Assembly: GCF_002086115.1 (NCBI RefSeq)
Contig: NZ_MVHJ01000001.1
Coordinates: 310,001-374,000, forward strand
Origin: Mycolicibacterium bacteremicum
Lineage (GTDB): Bacteria > Actinomycetota > Actinomycetes > Mycobacteriales > Mycobacteriaceae
Reading direction: 5' to 3'
Length of the DNA stretch: 64,000 bases
Under the pieces are notes generated by a model. It saw nothing but the letters and a program-made list of their open reading frames with translations, searched no databases and was not told the DNA's origin. A program made the position numbers and the translations under genes. Positions 62,851 to 64,000 of the stretch are shown here, in pieces. Numbering within the stretch: the stretch's first letter is position 1; every line of letters starts with the position of its first letter.

Positions 62851-64000
62851 CGTGGCACGTAGAGCCGGGTCGGTTCGGTCCGTCCCCGTAATACCAGTGA
62901 TCCGTTGCCGATCCAGTGCCGCGCCTCGGCACCGGCGACATCCCAGGCGGCGCCCGAGCAGGCGATGCGACCGGTGAGCGTCTTGGCGGCATCGGCCAGG
63001 CGTGCGGCCTCGTTGACCGGGTCGCCGATCACCGTGTATTCGTAGCGGTTCTGCGCACCGATATTGCCCGCGAAGACGGGGCCGGCGGATATTCCGACCC
63101 CGAAATCGAGCACACCGCGCAGGTCGCCGCGCAGACTGCGGGCGGTCGCCAGAGCATGCGCAGCCGGCTCGGCGGAGTCGATCGGCGCCCCGAACACCGC
63201 CAGCGCGGCATCGCCCTGGAACTTGTTGATCAGCCCGTGCTGCTCGTCGACGGCGGCCACCACGATCCGGAAGAACTCGTTGAGCACCTCGGCGACCTCC
63301 TGCGGCGGATGGTTCATCGCCAGTTCGGTCGAACCGGTCACGTCGATGAACAACACCGCCACCGCACGGACCTCTCCGGACAGCGTCGCATCGCTGTCCA
63401 GCGCCAGTCGCACCACCTCGTCGCCGACGTGCCTGCCGAACAGATCACGCAACCGGTCGCGCTCGCGCAGTCCGGTGACCATCCGGTTGAAACCGCTTTG
63501 CAGTCGCCCGATCTCGGACTGCTCGTATTCGGCGACCTGGACATCGATGCGCCCCTTCTCGACATCGCCCATTGCATCGATGATCTCCCGCAGCGGATCG
63601 GAGATCGACAGGGAGACCAGGATCAGGGTGCGCAGACCGAGGAACACCGCCACCAGCGAGAGCAGCAGTACCGGGATGTCGATCGATGCCGACTCGGGGA
63701 TGACCCAGCCGTTCATCCGGCAGATCACCAGGATCGCGATGGTGCCGCTGGGCAGCGCGGTCGTCAGCGTCCACATCAACACCAGCCGGGCGGTGACGCC
63801 CGGCGCGGTGATCCGGCGCTCGAACTCGCGCGAGGCCACCGCCACCACCGGACGGATGACCCGCTGGGTGAACAGCAGACTGCTGCTGACGGTGGCCGTC
63901 CCGCCGAACACGACGGTCAGCGACATCAGCGCCACCAGCGTGGTGCCGAGGTCCCGGTTCACGATCAGGAATGCCGCCCCGCTGAGCAACCACACCGCCA
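62847..64000 (-). CDS. Membrane HAMP-class III adenylate/guanylate cyclase (5' end beyond window)
   Basis: At least 382 residues are in the window. Several N-terminal membrane segments (TLVALMSLTVVFGGTATVSS; IDIPVLLLSLVAVFLGLRTL), then a HAMP domain (SISDPLREIIDAMGDVEKG) and a class III catalytic domain: metal Asp in VAVLFIDVTGSTELA, second Asp in FQGDAALAVFGAP, and the YEYTVIGDPVNEAARL region with Asp in the adenine-specifying part. This is the layout of the Rv1318c/Rv1319c/Rv1320c/Rv3645 group of mycobacteria. The frame remains open to the right edge. It overlaps the epoxide hydrolase gene by 4 nt. Confidence 0.9.
   Translation of the reverse strand, partial: AVWLLSGAAFLIVNRDLGTTLVALMSLTVVFGGTATVSSSLLFTQRVIRPVVAVASREFERRITAPGVTARLVLMWTLTTALPSGTIAILVICRMNGWVIPESASIDIPVLLLSLVAVFLGLRTLILVSLSISDPLREIIDAMGDVEKGRIDVQVAEYEQSEIGRLQSGFNRMVTGLRERDRLRDLFGRHVGDEVVRLALDSDATLSGEVRAVAVLFIDVTGSTELAMNHPPQEVAEVLNEFFRIVVAAVDEQHGLINKFQGDAALAVFGAPIDSAEPAAHALATARSLRGDLRGVLDFGVGISAGPVFAGNIGAQNRYEYTVIGDPVNEAARLADAAKTLTGRIACSGAAWDVAGAEARHWIGNGSLVLRGRTEPTRLYVPR

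Overview
The window is high-GC actinobacterial DNA from a Mycobacterium/Mycolicibacterium-type chromosome. Evidence: the gene order cobG–cobN–F420/PPOX proteins–fxsA–lnt–ppm1–rbpA–lppI–lipT resembles the Rv2045c–Rv2064 neighbourhood of M. tuberculosis as I recall it; there is a six-gene mce operon, an RbpA nearly identical to the mycobacterial protein, and many genes with a TAnnnT hexamer 6–7 nt before the start codon, the hallmark of mycobacterial leaderless transcripts. lnt and ppm1 are separate genes here, as in fast growers, not fused as in M. tuberculosis.

Layout. 1–24.9 kb is largely core or housekeeping: cobG (cut by the left edge), a TauD/Rv3406-type dioxygenase, a possible 35-aa membrane peptide, cobN, two tandem PPOX proteins, a TetR–Rieske oxygenase pair around a perfect operator, fxsA, an amidohydrolase, lnt–ppm1, rbpA, a small Cys-motif protein, a shortened LppI lipoprotein, lipT, a copper amine oxidase, a kinase-like/DUF fusion, a YnfA protein, an SCO6745-like protein, and a gluconate locus (gntR–gntK–gntP) ending in a strong terminator.

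24.9–52 kb is an accessory catabolic island. On the minus strand, one operon runs amidohydrolase to tandem-TetR regulator and another runs two overlapping acyl-CoA dehydrogenases to a second, paralogous tandem-TetR regulator. Both start from a promoter that is identical over 22 bp. A diverged copy of the same promoter drives a plus-strand operon of a MoxR/NorQ-like ATPase, a substrate-binding protein without a signal peptide, an AveC-like membrane protein, an SDR, an aldehyde dehydrogenase and a P450. A NorD-like VWA protein is transcribed divergently from the acyl-CoA dehydrogenases across the same operator. Between these lie a mceA–F operon that lacks yrbE permease genes, an LLM oxidoreductase and a DapB-like oxidoreductase. 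My reading is a lipid or terpenoid-like uptake and oxidation system (Mce import; P450, SDR and ALDH oxidation; beta-oxidation by the FadE pair) controlled by one or both tandem-TetR proteins, with a NorQ/NorD-type remodelling pair of unknown client. This is the best candidate for an undescribed system.

52–64 kb: a NarL-type two-component system, an acyl-CoA thioesterase-like protein, an EamA exporter, a potABCD polyamine ABC transporter whose ATPase gene seems to start at CTG, an NCS1 permease, an epoxide hydrolase, and a HAMP/class III cyclase cut by the right edge. I saw no tRNA, rRNA, CRISPR array or insertion sequence. No gap between genes exceeds about 300 bases; the larger ones (27533–27802, 29869–30132, 60100–60314) hold the promoters and structures listed.
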